From Corydoras sp. C115 (taxonomy: Eukaryota; Chordata; Actinopteri; Siluriformes; Callichthyidae): 64,000 bases of DNA. Positions 36,601 through 50,749 of this stretch are shown here, piece by piece. Under the pieces are notes generated by a model. That model was given only the letters and a program-made list of their open reading frames with translations. It did no database searches and was not told where the DNA came from. How positions within the stretch are numbered: position 1 is the first letter of the stretch; every line of letters starts with the position of its first letter. The stretch spans positions 4,796,001-4,860,000 of the forward strand of contig JAFMOC010000007.1 in NCBI GenBank assembly GCA_019802505.1. The letters run 5' to 3'. The position numbers were made by a program, and so were the translations under genes.

Positions 36601-37287
36601 TGTGGTTTCGTGGCTTAGCTCTAAGTGTTTTGGTTTTATTTTACAGTCCGAAGACATGTTAGGTGAATTGAAAATGTCTCTAATGAATTGCAAGACATGA
36701 AAATTTGACTGTTAACTCCACTGCAATGTCACTACTTAAGCATGTCACTGTAAAAAAATAATTATTTTCTCATTTTGTTCTCATTTTCTCATTTTGCTAG
36801 ACTTCAGATTTAGAACCCAGAAGCCCTCCACATGTACTATTAAAGACCATCATGCCATCTTTGTCTATTACCACATTATATAAAGTATTTGGTGTAGCGG
36901 TGGCGTGTTTACACTTTTAAATCCATCACTGTTTGCTGACTGTGCACTTCATTACACACATACCTTATGGCTCCACCTTGTGGAAGTAAACCAGATACAG
37001 TTCATTTGTTGTTGAACAGTTTGTGTAAGCCTTTCTCTAATCTTTCTTTGATCCTGATTCCTGACACTATACTGATGGCTGAACAATTTTCGTTGGTGGA
37101 TTATACTCAGTACAGCAATGACACTGAGGTGTTTTAAATTTTCAGCACCACTGCTATCTGAACTACTACTACGGTATCTGAACTACTAATACAGTACAAG
37201 ACACACTAACACACCATCACAATTCCAATCTTAATGAGATGCTTAGAATTATCTATTATCCAAATAATACAAGAGCTTTATTATTCT
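33606..37287. other. intron, no known element
   Basis: AT-rich intron of the first common exon. A GC-richer, coding-like patch lies at about 35220-35440, with a TATA-like tatataaga at about 35575 (plus strand). A decayed SINE piece (ttacagtccgaagacatg) is near 36640. Other open frames look random. Confidence 0.45.
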
Positions 37288-38153
37288 GCGGTGGATTTCC
37301 CGAAAGCGAACGTTCTTAGCGATTTATGAATGACTTATAACGAAGTTATAATAACGAACTTTAAGAACGCGAATTTTACGGTGCTTTCCCAAAAGCCTTC
37401 TTAAATTTCCTAGACTAAGAGAGACTTTTAAGTTCTTTGTAGACTCCGCCCCTGAAAAGGCACCATCAATCGAAAACTGAATCACAGATTACCACACAAT
37501 CTCTCATCATAGTGCACAAAAAATAAACAATTAATTTAGAAAATATATATTGAAAAAAACTATATAAACAATAAATAATCATATTTAAATTCGGCTACTG
37601 TTATAAAAAGCGGGAAACAACCAATTTTTGACCAATCGCTTACCAAGCAAGCTAATCAATGGTTGCACTTTTAACCTGAATGCATTATTCAGTGGCATGG
37701 CAAACCAACAGCGTAATATACACTTTTCTGAAAGTAAACTAAATAAGATGCTTGATTAAGTAGAACAAAAAGACAAATTATTTACATTATTTTCCAAAGC
37801 ACTAGATTCCACCAACAAAGAAAGTGGAGGATGTATCACAAACTAACAGTGCTTGCAATTAAACTAATAGATCAGACATAAACTGTATTTGGCAGGAACA
37901 TGAATGCCGTCTTCACTCTCTTCATTCTCACATTCTTCATCAGGAAGATTTAAGCCAGCACTAACTGCAATGTTGTGTAGCATAGCACATACAACAATTC
38001 TGGTGAATTCTGGTGAAAACCTAAATCCCCCTAATGCATATATCCCCATGTGGGTGGAGTTTCCTTGTTCTCCCCGTGTCCCCGTGGGTTTCCTCTAAGA
38101 AGTAAGAAGTTACGAAGTACTTAGCGCTACGACACTTTTGGGAAATCCAACCC
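37288..38153 (-). pseudogene. PIF/Harbinger transposon fragment
   Basis: Ends are inverted: left gcggtggatttcccgaaag and right cttttgggaaatccaaccc. On the minus strand a 61-residue piece (38049-37864) reads GIYALGGFRFSPEFTRIVVCAMLHNIAV, the C-terminal LHNIA block of Harbinger-type DDE nucleases, followed by an acidic tail (DEECENEESEDG). The rest of the nuclease and the Myb-like partner gene are missing, so it is a deletion derivative. A three-base target duplication is not clear. Confidence 0.75.
38042..38095 (+). repeat. SINE body fragment within the Harbinger piece
   Basis: gtgggtggagtttccttgtt then ctccccgtgtccccgtgggt and ttcctct match the centre of the abundant SINE. It is only about 50 bp, without head, tail or duplication. 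Confidence 0.7.
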
Positions 38154-38432
38154 TGATCATTAGATCAGCGTAAAATGGTTGCTCTTAAACAAAAGGATTT
38201 CCAAATATCCCAAATTAATGCTTGGTGGCAGAACACAGGGTCAACTATAATACAGAAGTCCTAAGGCCATAAGTGTTTTGCTGAAAGTCCACATTGGTAT
38301 CTTGAGTGGACTCAGTGCTTGAACTTACAAACATTAGATTACTAGACTAACACCCAAAAAACAGAGCTGCCACAACCATATATAAATGTTGTCTATAGTT
38401 AAATAAATCTACAAAATATAAAAAATTATTAC

Positions 38433-38483
38433 ATTTGTAAGTCGCTTTGGATAAAAGCGTCTGCTAAATGACTAAATGTAAAT
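38433..38483 (+). repeat. SINE tail fragment
   Basis: tttgtaagtcgctttggata followed by aaagcgtctgctaaatgact and aaatgtaaa: the conserved fish SINE 3' tail, 5'-truncated. Confidence 0.8.
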
Positions 38484-41400
38484 TCCCTTTCAGGTGTTAC
38501 GTCTTGTAGTGGGATACAAGTCAAATAAAGTTGAGGTGGCATTTATGAATTTCATTAATTCAATAAGCACATTTTGCTCCCAAAATAAGCAAAGCAATTA
38601 CAATAATTAATATTAATAAATATTAATTGTAATATTATTAATTAAATTAAGAAATACAATAATTATTTACTACAAAAAAAGCAAAAAAGGACTACACAAA
38701 TAACATTTAATCATATAAAGAAACAACAAGCAAATAAAGAAATAAACTAAAAATACTTCAATCGCTCTGCCACAAGGTAGCAGTGATGAGACAAAAATGG
38801 CAGCAGAAACGGGGAAAAAAAACATTATACAATGTACAACATTTATAAACAACACATATATACAAATCGATGTGCAAAGCAATATAATTTAAACCAATGA
38901 ATAAACAAAGCAAAACAACTAATTTAACCAAATTTAAATTAAATAAGCCGAAAGTATGATAAAACTGTGTTTGTATGTGCTGAAAACAGTGGTGCAAAAT
39001 TTCGAGCAAAAGATACAAACGAGACAAATATAAATAGCACTCAGTACAAAGAATATGCTATGCACACAATAAAACAACAGCTGCAGAAGTGGAAGAAAGT
39101 CAAACAAACTCACAGATATATTATTAAATGATAAATCTGCACAGCTGGACACTGTGGACATGAACACAAGCACACCACAGAAATAAATTACTTCCACTCA
39201 GTGAATGGTAAGGATGAGAAACACTCCTGACAGGAACACCATGTGATACATTTGAATATAATGAACCAGGTCCTGTAACTGAGTTTCATAATTGAAAACA
39301 AACAAAATGAATAAAAACAGTTTAAGACAGGAGCATGCCATGAAGCTGAGAAAATCCAAGTGTAAACAACCATTTCATATTAACATGTGCATGTGAAAAC
39401 AGCTTACAGATGGATTTTAAATGCAGTATCTTTATATTTAATCCAACATTACGATACTCTAGCTGCCTTGGTAGTCTCCTGACTGAAAAATGAAGCTACA
39501 TTTATTTTAATTATATATGTTAAAGGCTAAAATATCTCAGGTTTTACTTTTGGTTCACTGAACTGTATATTTAATGTATCATAGACAAACAGTACAGTAG
39601 TTCATATAGCTTGAAGATACATCAGTAGCTCTGGAGATCTTTAGCAAACTACATATATACAGCATTTTTTTTTAAATCTCTCTCAAAAACCTGTTCCTCA
39701 CAGGTAACTGATTATATGAAACTTAAGCTGGACATATCAATTATAAGACCAAAATGCAATTAGGAAATGCCTACTAAATTGTGAGTCTGATGAAAATATG
39801 AAATGACAATAAAAATTGATGCTTAAAACAGCTTTTACAGTTTGCTGTATTAACAATTTAAAAATCTCTGGGTTTTTCATAGCAATTAAAATTGCCTGGG
39901 GCCATAAACATATTTCTGAGCAATGATTAAACATATGCAAGCATTTCAAAATGCCATAGAAACTATATAGCTTTATTTTATTGTTAAAGGGTTTTTAGAG
40001 TAACCACACATTGGTTTGCTAAGACCTTTATTCAGAAATGCTTTGCTGATCTTGTAGTTTATTCTCAGAGTGACAATGGCCAGGGGTTGTATAATTAAAC
40101 AATAATTAACAAGTATCTCATTAAAGCAAATATATTTACATACAATCAGATTCTCAAAGAGATATCTCATGTCAAAACACAAATAAAGTTGTAAAAAGCA
40201 AACTTCAAATTTCAAATATTTGATAAAAATCCAAGTATTTCATCAAAAGCCACAAAAACCAAGGTATCCAGCTTAAATGTAAGCAAAACATTGTTCTCAT
40301 TTGTATTCAGAACAGGAGTGATTACAACAACTCATATAAAAAACTGATAATTTATTTTACTATAACATATAAGAGTTTAAAAATCAGTCTGTCATAGATT
40401 AAGAAAACTAATGCATATGGTGAAATAACGAGACATCATGGTAACCACCAAAACTATAAAGTTAAACCATTATGACTATCTAACTCATAAGCAACATAAT
40501 GACTAGAGAAAAGGTACTTGACCTATATGACATATGTTTTGTCTATATTGAAAGTGCTGTTATTGATCTAATAACTGGCACAGGAATTTATTTTGCTTAG
40601 GCTTTTTAGCAGTGTCTTTTTAGCAGAGGATGAAGAGCGGTACCAATGAATATAATGTATAAATAAAAATAAAGTTAGCAGTGTCATTAAGCTAAATAAC
40701 AGTAATGACAGCCACTGAGTTGGTAGGACAGTTGGTGTTGCTTAATGAAGGATACTGCACTAGGATGCTATATATAGCCACGTGTCTCATGTCATGCCCA
40801 CAAGGTAACTATGACAGTTCATTAAAGAACTTCCGAAGCATGAGCACAAAGCAAGTATTTATTTTGGAGTCAACCACATAGCATGTAATGTCCCAATAGC
40901 ATGTAATGTCCAGTCCAAGTCTGTATTCAGGTCATATTAACATATATTAACCCATTCATCCATCCATCTTTTATCTTCCGCTGAATTCTATACTAGGGCC
41001 ATGCCCGTCCAGGGGAGCTCTCTTATAGATACTATATGCGAGAGACACTTTGAATGTGATAAGAGCATAATTTATGCCACAAAAAACATGGTTTTGTAAA
41101 CAGGACAAGAGCTGATACCAGCAAGCAACTGCTTCAGCACGATCAATAATCTCTAGTAAAGAAAGAGCCGAGAGTTCTAATGGCACAGAAATGGAAACAC
41201 AAGCACAGATCAGTGGTTGTGAATTAAGCCATGCCTTCAGTCTTCAAAGACATCTGGCCATGTCTGACCAAGTGGAAGGCCACACTCAATTTCTATTCTT
41301 TATATGCAAGGATATGCGGGGTACAGCACAGGCTCATTGGATGATGTCGAGCCATTACCAATAAACTCCCAATCTTGTTCTCTGTAAAGAGGTTTTAAAG

Positions 41401-41557
41401 ACAGAAAAAGAAACTAAAGCAATGTGCATGTAACAGATATTATTACTAAAACATTCAGCATTGGGTGTTGTTAAGTGTGTGAATGACCAATGTCAATACC
41501 AAAAACCTATATTACTAAATAATTCAAATGAAATCATTATAATTATAATAAATCCAA
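38484..41557. other. intron, little structure
   Basis: AT-rich. A decayed 3' end of the abundant SINE (catccatctttta, ttccgctgaa, gtccaggggag) is at 40951-41022. The minus-strand open frames at 38670-39373 are random-looking. Confidence 0.5.
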
Positions 41558-41569
41558 TATTATAATAAT

Positions 41570-41914
41570 TCATTCATTCATTATCTTCCGCTTTATCCTA
41601 TATTAGGGTCGCGGTGGAGTTCCCAATGCCCATCCAGGGGAGAACGTCTCGAACGCTGGGCAGATACACCCAGGACAGGGCGCCAATCTATCGCTGGGCA
41701 CACACTCACTCACATAAACACACTCTATATGGGGCAATTTGGAGAACTCAATTGACTTGATCCATGTTTTTGGACTGTGGGAGGAAACCGGAGAACCCGG
41801 AGGAAGCCCATGCAGACACGGGGAGAACATGGAAACTCCACCCAGATGGGGATTCGAACCGGGAATCCCTAGTGCTGAGAGGCGAACGTGCTAACCACTA
41901 AGCCACTGTGCCGC
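41570..41914 (-). repeat. tRNA-derived SINE, full copy
   Basis: Complete with A and B boxes and tail; duplication tattataataat at 41558-41569 and 41915-41926. Confidence 0.92.
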
Positions 41915-42639
41915 TATTATAATAATAAAAACACCAATAAAATAGCATGTGGTATAATGATAAAAATATTCATTTCTTACAACCTACTCAGCAAACAACT
42001 GATTGTTTTGCTCATTAAGCCAATATCCAGTCAGTCATAAATGTCCTGTTGTCGGGAAACTACAAAAGCACTTCATCTGGCTCTATAGTAGTGTTTTAGA
42101 TTAAACTAATAAACTACTCAAAAAATAGATCATAGATTAGAGATATTTGGGTACAATTAAAATAAAAATCCAAACCTGCTTGAAAAATTATTATTTTTGG
42201 TTCAGCAGTGACATTATTGACCATAATGCACACCTCTGACTACTTCATTCATTTCAATGTGTAAAATGTGCAAATGTGGTAGAACATTATTTTAAATCAT
42301 GTTAAACCATTAATGGAAATACAGATTAATATAAACAAGGAGTAATTTTCCCATGAGCAATAAGCCGATATCCCGCCGCTTAGCAATCAATGTTCACTTT
42401 GTCTCAAATGTAATTTCAATTTAATGCATAAAATAATTAAAATAAAATGTATGGGATAATTTTAATGGACAAGATACAATTGAGATTTGAACTTAAAGTA
42501 GCCACATCTTACAGAAATGAAAAGAACCAAGGCATTATTTCCACAAATGAATTTAAATATAATTCAGAAATACCTTCCAAATATTGTTGTAAGTTCTCAC
42601 AAAATGGTTCACTTGATTGTTGTGTTGATTTCAACCTTT

Positions 42640-42960
42640 TTTCCATACCAGACAAACTCAGTAGTTGTATGTCTGTAGACCTGCAGGTCAGTCCATTCTT
42701 TAAAGCCTACTGCATTGTTATGGTCTTTTAAAGTAGATCTTATATACTATAGAAGTATGTTTTGGGTCATTGTTCATTGCTAAAATATGAACCCTCAACC
42801 AACTAGGTGTAGAACAATTGTGGTTGCCTTTTCTGTAAAGTGTGCCAGTTAGTGCCAACTCTGAATGCAAAACAACACCAGACAATTTCTGCTCCATGTT
42901 TTACAGATGATGTATGCTCATTACTATCTTACACCCCACCAAACTGTTTTGCCTTGCATT
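42640..42960 (-). mobile_element. possible Tc1-like relic
   Basis: The word ttttgggtcattgttcattg resembles the reversed codons of the Tc1 NDPKH region, and gctccatgttttacagatg is also commonly found in such relics. Highly decayed; the limits are approximate. Confidence 0.35.
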
Positions 42961-45900
42961 AAATATAAAATTTAAAAATTAATGCAGCATTTAAAATGAG
43001 ACATTTATTTTGTTAGATAAAATGACCAATGATAGCACTAACTAATACTCTAATACTAAAGGCCAATGTCAACTTCATACTTTAGTAAGACTGAAAGCAG
43101 CTGTACATGCAGAACACACACAGCATGTGTCAGCATATGGTAATCAGAACCTTGACCCCTGCAGTAGGTCAGAAATGCACAGCCAACTGTCTGAAACAGC
43201 AAGGAAATAAAATGAAAGTCATTAGCTTCAAAATCTTCTTACCATTTGGGACATAATTACAAAGATAATCATACACTAATGCACTGTGCTTTAAAGACAG
43301 GATGCAGCCTGATGCTTGAAAAGATTATCGATCACTGCCTCTTCCATTAACGCACAGTCCCTTAAAGGAAGAATCGGGAGATCTGTACAGTTCTGACACA
43401 CTGAAATGAGGTTGAGCTGATAATACACCACTGAGTACTGAGTAAGGTTAAAGCCCTGAAAGAACCATGAATATAACAAAATAAATAATTATGTATATCC
43501 TTTAAGGACCTAGTTAGGATTAAAATAATAACCTGCTACACAAGCATAAAACAAATCAACAAAATCAGGTTTCTTGTTGTACTGTTGGCATATATATTAC
43601 CTTGCAGCTCCATGTTGAACATGTAAAATTAGAATTACACTATTGTTATATCCAGACAGCAAATAATAAGTGAAGTGTTCTGACTAAGATTGAGTGAGTG
43701 CTACTGACTGCTGCAGTCTGGCTTATAAGATTTAAGAAATAAGATTTGCTTTTCATGACCATTGCAAATGGGACCCTGAAGTGAGAGCCTTGTTCCTCTT
43801 CACTTTTAAAAGTACCCTACACACAGCTGCCACGAGTGTCTTCACTGTAAAGCTTTGACCATTAGCAACAGCATTTATGCCTCATCATGCTAATACTAGT
43901 TGTGCTATATGCTAACAGTTACCTGGTGCAGTTTTCTATAATCCATTCAGGAGTCACACACCATGTTTCACATTATACATTTATGATTAATACAACATAA
44001 TGTACTGTAAATCGTTATTAATAAATTAAAACATACATTAATAAAACATTTATTAATAATGTTTTTATATTATTGACACATTATTATTAACTACATTATA
44101 TCAACAAATAATTACCCATGCATTTTGGACAACTGTATGATTCCAGAATAAACAGGACTCAGTAAGACCATATTCTTTTCCTGCAATAATGTGCCCCAGT
44201 CTGCAAGCAAGTTTGATTTGGAATGTGACTACCTGCGGACAGAATAAGCTGTAACATGTCAGTCACAGAGAGTGATGTAGGAAAGACAAGACCAGGACTT
44301 TCAAGGAGATATATTTTCCCACATTTGGAAAATATAAACATTATATTTTTTGTAAATTCAAAATCGACTTGTCCGCAATAAGAATCTGCATTAAGAGAAT
44401 TAAGTAAAATCTGTTTCATATTTTCTTTTTCTTCAAAATCTCACAAAGGCCCTGGCAGCCCATCAGATCTCTCTAACTGGGTGTGTTCCTCTACATCTGC
44501 AGCATGTCGATCGCGCAGACTTGTTGAGTCAGCCATAGCTCAAATGTTGAGGGTGGAGGGGAGGACCCATGAGTAACCACATGACCTCATCCAGCTGAGC
44601 TGTCCAGAACAGGGAGTGGCCTGCACATTCACCAAGTTAGCATGACAACCATCAAGTGCAGTTACACAATCTTAAACACAAATACAAAGAGACACACACA
44701 GACACACACAGACACACACACACACGTTCACTCCCACACATATGCACATGACTACACTCATTCTGTTATCTTATTGTGAATAATACAACCTTTCTGACAA
44801 GCATGGTAGCCTCACCTGCTTTATCACACAGCAATGTTCTGGTCCTCCTACAACTATTATCCACAATTAATCACTTGCAGCTGATTTTTACAAATAAGAT
44901 TTAGGCCTTGTCAGCATGCCAGAGAAATCTCAGAACCATAATCTAACCACCACACATTGTTAGACTTTACAGTACAAAAGTGTAATTAAGTAAATGATCC
45001 TAGCTGAGGTGATGTGATTCAGGCATAAAAGCGACAAAGCGATTAAAAAAAAATGAAAAGTATTCCCGATAATACTGCTCCATTTGTCTTATGTTGGAAA
45101 TATCATCTCCAGTTAGCAATGATGTCATGCCATGCACAGCTGTGGATAGCACTCTGGGAAATGACATCACAGTAGCTAAATATCCAGACATCTATTGTGA
45201 GACAATGAACAGAGTTCTGCAGCATAATTTTTTCATTTAGTATCCCTTTAAAGTATCTCCTTTTAATAACATAATTAAAGCAATAGAAATGCATAACCCA
45301 CACACAGCAACATATGTATATATGTAAGATAAACTATAAAATAACATAAAATAACATCTTTATTGTCATTTTTAGTTAAACAATGAAACAGTGTTTGGTG
45401 GCTCTCAGCGAAACCAGCAACACAACTACAGTAAGGCACAATACAAAACATGTACGTATGTATTTTATTAAAAATCAGGGGCCTAATTTTTCTTTTATTT
45501 GCAGTCTAAATCAGACTTGGTAGGAAATGTGTCTACACAGGAAAGACAAGTAACTCCTATCTCTTCCTTGTCTCACACCTTGCCATGCCCATGTGTCACC
45601 CTGAAACACAATACTGTGCCAGGCTGAGTAATACTCCAGATTTTACTTGTTGTGGAGTTGCAATTTTATTGAATTTAAGAAGAGCTGAGCCACTGTATAT
45701 AATACTCATTTCAATTTCTGATTCCTCGTTGTCGTCTGCCTTTGGTTTTACTTTTGTTTGTTAGCGCATTTCAAATGTACTAGAGATCTGTTGATATTGA
45801 ATATCTATCTATAATTAATGCCTTTTTTGTTAACTATATGAGCATGCAGTACAATTTCTGTGAAAGGTTTTTGCAATAATTGAGTATTTTAAAAAGTAAT

Positions 45901-46817
45901 ATATGAATCAAATTTAATTAACCACTGTCCATATGCAAACTGATTCATTCAGAGGTGGTCCCATTTTTTTAGCTTTGTATTGATTTATATTGCCACACCC
46001 TGGTTTGCAGCAATGCAAGAACAACAAAATACACAAGACTGTAATCTGTGCAGAAACACATGGTCACAGTGAGACAAGAACAATCATATCTGTCTGTAAT
46101 ACTTGTATGTTGAAGATGAAAGTGTCTTTTGTTGGTGGCACAGACGTGTGTTGTAGATGCTGTGTGGGCTTCAAGTAAGAACGGTTTGAAGTAAAGAGCA
46201 AATGAATGGAGGAGGGGTGAAGGATGGGAATAAAGAGAGGTGGGGCTCTGCAGAGGAGAAGCACAATGATTGTGACTGTGTAAATAGACATGCTATGTGT
46301 AACAGCAAAAATGACAAAAATGTCTAATGAATATTATGAATTCTAATTAAATTCAACAGCAGCATCTTTCAGCTGGCAAACTTTTAGATCAGTTACATTG
46401 GTCAATAAGAGCAAACATAAAAAAAAGACTTTTTTTTTTCATGAAAAATGTTTTACCAGTCACTCCGTATTACGTTTTTGGTGACATTAATATGAAATAT
46501 TCAACACTATACTAAATTGCAATTGAATTCAATCATTTCAAATAGAACTGCATCATTTTTTAATTCATTGAATTAGATCACAATCATAGTTGTATCTTAT
46601 ATATCATTATAGTAACAGAGGTCAGCCACTGTATCAGATCCACACATTGCTTACCCTGACATTTTACACTTATTTTCCATGACCCTGCAGAAGTTGTTAT
46701 AATCTTTACAAGGACCAAGATGTGGCTCAAGATGCATCACAACCTCTACATAACTATTAACTATGCATAAATTGTATTTGTGCGAGTGACTGAATGTGTG
46801 CTTAGCGATAGATTAGT

Positions 46818-46818
<1 letters not shown>

Positions 46819-46895
<77 letters not shown>
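46819..46895. repeat. (CA)n microsatellite
   Basis: About 37 CA units with two CATA interruptions, arising within a decayed SINE copy where the short GT/CA run of the SINE normally lies. Confidence 0.9.
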
Positions 46896-48056
46896 GGGCT
46901 ATACAGGGGCAATTTAGATAGGGGCAATTTAAAACAGCTAATTCACCTTGAATCCATGTTTTTGGACTGTTAGTGGAAACCAGAGAAACTCTAGCTAAAA
47001 GCTAAGAAAGATGTTTGTGAGAGAAGCCTCAGTGTAACAGGAGGCATGGTAGATAAGATTAGAAGATATAGTTGTAATACTTAAAAAAAGACACAGGTTT
47101 CATGTGTAAAAGCTTTAAAAAATTAATTAAAAAATATACCATACTTGTAAAAGGTGTTAATTGTTAAAAGATCAATTGAGACATGAGCCTGGAAGAAAAA
47201 AAATACAGAAAATGACTACAATCTCTCAAAAAACAAAAATTTGAAAGCTGCTGACTACATGTTGCATAGCAACTGATCAAAAGAATTCAAACAAGATTTG
47301 GAATTATTATACACAGATGGAAAACATCTTAACAGTCATAACCATGTGACTGCAGAGGTTTGTGTCAGCCAGCATTCAACCATTTCACAAGGTCTTACTG
47401 TCACTGCATCTTCCTTCTGGAGCTTTTTTGACACAACACACTCAGTGTAGTAGAAACTGTACCTAGGGGTATATTTTATTTTCTCACAGCTCCTAACTTC
47501 TTCTGCCATTAGAGACAATCATAGTCCACCACTAAAAGTATACTAGCTGGGTAAAAGACACATTTCAGAGCAACAGTGTCAGTACAGTAGAATTAAAAGG
47601 GATACTTGTAAAGGAAGCATGCAATCTGAACATCCTTAGCATCTTTTTTATTATAACAGTAACATCTGTTTACATACTCGTACATACTCATACTGTATAT
47701 TGCAGGTGTCTAATTAGTCAGTATTATGCTGGCAATGCAGCACATAAAATAATTTGAAAAAAATATATATTTTTACACTGATAATCAAGATAATAATTTT
47801 AGAAATTCTAAATATGACATAACTGGTACCAGTTTGAGATTTTTTGTAACTCATGATCCAAATCTGGCTATTTTTTGACTATGGCTCACTGCCAAATCTG
47901 AACTGGGATCTTTTAACACAATAAGTTAGCAGCAGGGCCCTAAACGAACACTGGTTTCTCAGGTGCTCAGAATTCTTCATCTAGGTGCACTTCAGAAGAG
48001 TTGGTCCACACCTTATATTTTGCTCCACCAGATTTACACAAAGAACCAATAAAAAC

Positions 48057-48418
48057 CATCCATCCATCCATCTATCATCTTCCACTTAATCTACTAGGGT
48101 CGTGGGGGGTTGCCCATGTCCATCCAGGGAAGAATGTTTCGGGGGCTGGGCAGATAGAACCTGGACATGGCGTTAATCTATCACAGGGCACACACTCACA
48201 AATACAGACACACACAGAAACACACTCTATATGGGGTATTTGGAGCATTTAATTTACCTTGATCCATGTGTTTGGACTGTGAGAGGAAACCAGAGAACCA
48301 GGAGAAAACCCACGCGGACGCAGGGAAAAAATGGAAACTCCCCCCAGACTGGGATTCAAACTGGGAATCCCCAGCGCTGAGAGGCGAAAGTGCTAATCAC
48401 TAAGCCACTAAACAAGTG
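48057..48418 (-). repeat. tRNA-derived SINE, older copy
   Basis: Whole element with many substitutions and a (CATC)n tail. Duplication aataaaaac at 48048-48056 and 48419-48427. The open frame at 48001-48252 is a shadow of it. Confidence 0.85.
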
Positions 48419-49074
48419 AATAAAAACAAAAGTCCTAGAATTAGACCAAAAGAAACCAATAAAACAAAGGAGGCAAACAAGGAAGATTTAGAAACCTCAA
48501 CGCTACCAATTAAACCAGTTAAAATAAGGTTAAATTAGAGTCTAGTGTGTTCAGTTAACAGGATGAAACTAAAGTGTAAATTGATACCTAGAACAAGGAC
48601 ATGTGAGACTCTGTGTGTAAAAAAAATAAACAAATGGATGTGTTGTCGCACCAAAAAAAGAGATTTCAGAACCTTAAAACACAAAAGCATTATAAACATC
48701 TGAAGAAAGTCCAAGATCATTGTTATCCTCAATAGTACATGGTCATCAAATTTGCAATAGTCTGCAAGCCATTTTATTATGGGTCATCATATTATTATCA
48801 AGGCTTGTTAGAAGAAAGGGGAATATTGCACACTATCATAAGAACCTCAACCGGGTCCATGAAATGTGCTGGTATCATGGTAATCATTCTGCTACAACTG
48901 TGACAAAAACCCAACCGCATTTCATAAATTTGATTGTTCAAATGAGCTAAAATTCCTCAAGCATGATGTAAAAGGCTCAGAAACATTTGGATACAATGCA
49001 GTGCGATCACACCAGATAGCAAAACATCATATTTTCCACTCGCAGATAGGTATAATTAATTTCATCTTAACTCA

Positions 49075-49300
49075 TTATCTTGACAGCTTAATCCTTGTGG
49101 AGGAGATGTGGAGGGGTTTCCCATGCCCACCCAGGGCAAAATGTTTTTGGAGCTGAGTAGATACACTAGGCATATACAGTAGGGTAAACACTCAGACACC
49201 CTATATAGGGACAATTTAAAACAGATAATTCACTTAGAAACCATGTTTTTGTACTGTGGGACAAAACTGGAAAACCTGAAGAAAATCTCCACTGCATTGA
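49075..49300 (-). repeat. degenerate SINE copy
   Basis: ttatcttgacagcttaatcc, gggtttcccatgcccaccca and ccatgtttttgtactgtggg show the SINE order in minus orientation, with roughly one in four bases changed. Confidence 0.6.
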
Positions 49301-50365
49301 TGAGGGGAAAAGCCTTCTTGATATGCTGTCAACTCCACATGGTCTGGGTTCATTATGTCTAGAGTTTGTATGTACTCATTGTGCCTCTGTGGACCGATCC
49401 AAAGACATGCAAATCAGATGATATCAATGTCAATCTGTTATTGGCACTTTTAGCTCCACCTTGTCACATTGCATTTACATTATATTTGAAATCATCAAAG
49501 ATACACCGTGTCAGTTATTTCAGACCTTATACTGAGCAGTAAAAAGCACTGAGTTGAGCAGCAATGTCTGGCGGGTCCCTCTCCAAATGTGCTAAATGCC
49601 AATGAAGACTGACTTCTTTCAGAGGCTATTTTTATTGTTGCTGTCTGGAGTGATATGGCCTCACAGGGTGATGGGAAACATTTTACAGTAAGTCCAGCAA
49701 AATCCATTTTTTACATTATGCATTATTGGTTTAAGATGAAACATCAATAAAGAACACCATGTGATCTGCACACTTAAATCCAAGCCAACATACCATGGCA
49801 CACTACGGCACACAGCATCTTGGATGCGAATGTTAGGGTTTTTGTATCTGCCCTGCAATGTATTGGGGACTCGTTCAGCTGTTTTCGCTGCCTTTTTCTC
49901 CATGAGCCCTGGGATGGCTCATGTATCCTCCATGAGCTTAAATAAGATAAGCAATTTAGCAAGTGAAAGAACATATTCATTTATGAATGCAGACCATGTT
50001 TTTTCCTTCTGTTCACAATTCATGCCAATTTTAATATCTACTTCCAGCAAGATGACAATCTTGACTACCTAATATAATACATTGAGACACTAGAACAATG
50101 TCATTTTTTAAAGTTTCTATATTCATTTATTTAATGTATTCATTTTTTGACCAGCAACATTTGAACATATAGAAAGGATAGTAAAACATTATATCCCAAA
50201 CCTGCTTATGTCATTTGTGTTGGAATGTGGAATAAAAACATCACCTTGCCTTTCTGTCTGAATTGCATTGTCCTTATTGGGAAAAAAAAAACTATAATTG
50301 GTGGTTCAGCTATGATCTTTACAGCAGGACTGAGCAGCAGTATTTGGGAAAAAATATGCATTACC
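49301..50365. other. intron, no element recognised
   Basis: AT-rich with a slightly GC-richer patch around 49780-49920; no family motif or splice pair that I trust. Confidence 0.45.
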
Positions 50366-50376
50366 ATTAACAATTA

Positions 50377-50738
50377 GAGGCACAGTGGCTTAGTGGTTAG
50401 CACATTCGCCTCTCAGCGCTGGGGATTTCCAGTTCGAATCCCAATCTGGGTGGAGTTTCCATGTTCTCCCCAGGTCCGCGTGAGTTTCCTTTGGGTTCTC
50501 CGGTTTCCTCCCACAGTCCAAAAACATGGGTCAAGGTCAATTGAATTCTAAAAATTGCCCCATATATAGTGTGTTAGTGTGTGTGTGTGTCTGTGTGAGT
50601 GAGTGTGTGCCCAGCAATAGATTGGCCCCTTGTCCTGGGTGTATCTGCCAAGCACCCGAAACATTCTCCCCTGGAAGGGCAGGTGGAACCCTCCCGTGAT
50701 CCTAGTAGAGTATAAAGAGGAAGATAATGGATGGATGG
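50377..50738 (+). repeat. tRNA-derived SINE, full copy
   Basis: Head ggcacagtggcttagtgg, B box agttcgaatcc, tail (GATG)n. Duplication attaacaatta at 50366-50376 and 50739-50749. Confidence 0.92.
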
Positions 50739-50749
50739 ATTAACAATTA

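Larger units (their letters stand above)
41927..48047. other. long intron stretch, few elements
   Basis: AT-rich. It includes an (AGACACAC)-type repeat at about 44689-44727, a (CA)n array at about 46821-46895, and decayed SINE body at about 46896-47010 (ggggcaatttaaaacagcta, tccatgtttttggactgtta). A coding-like patch at 44445-44536 is treated in the findings. Confidence 0.5.

Noticed and set aside
45000..45303. Overlapping minus-strand frames with no stop over 60 codons
   Set aside because: No domain, no splice partner, and composition like the flanking intron.
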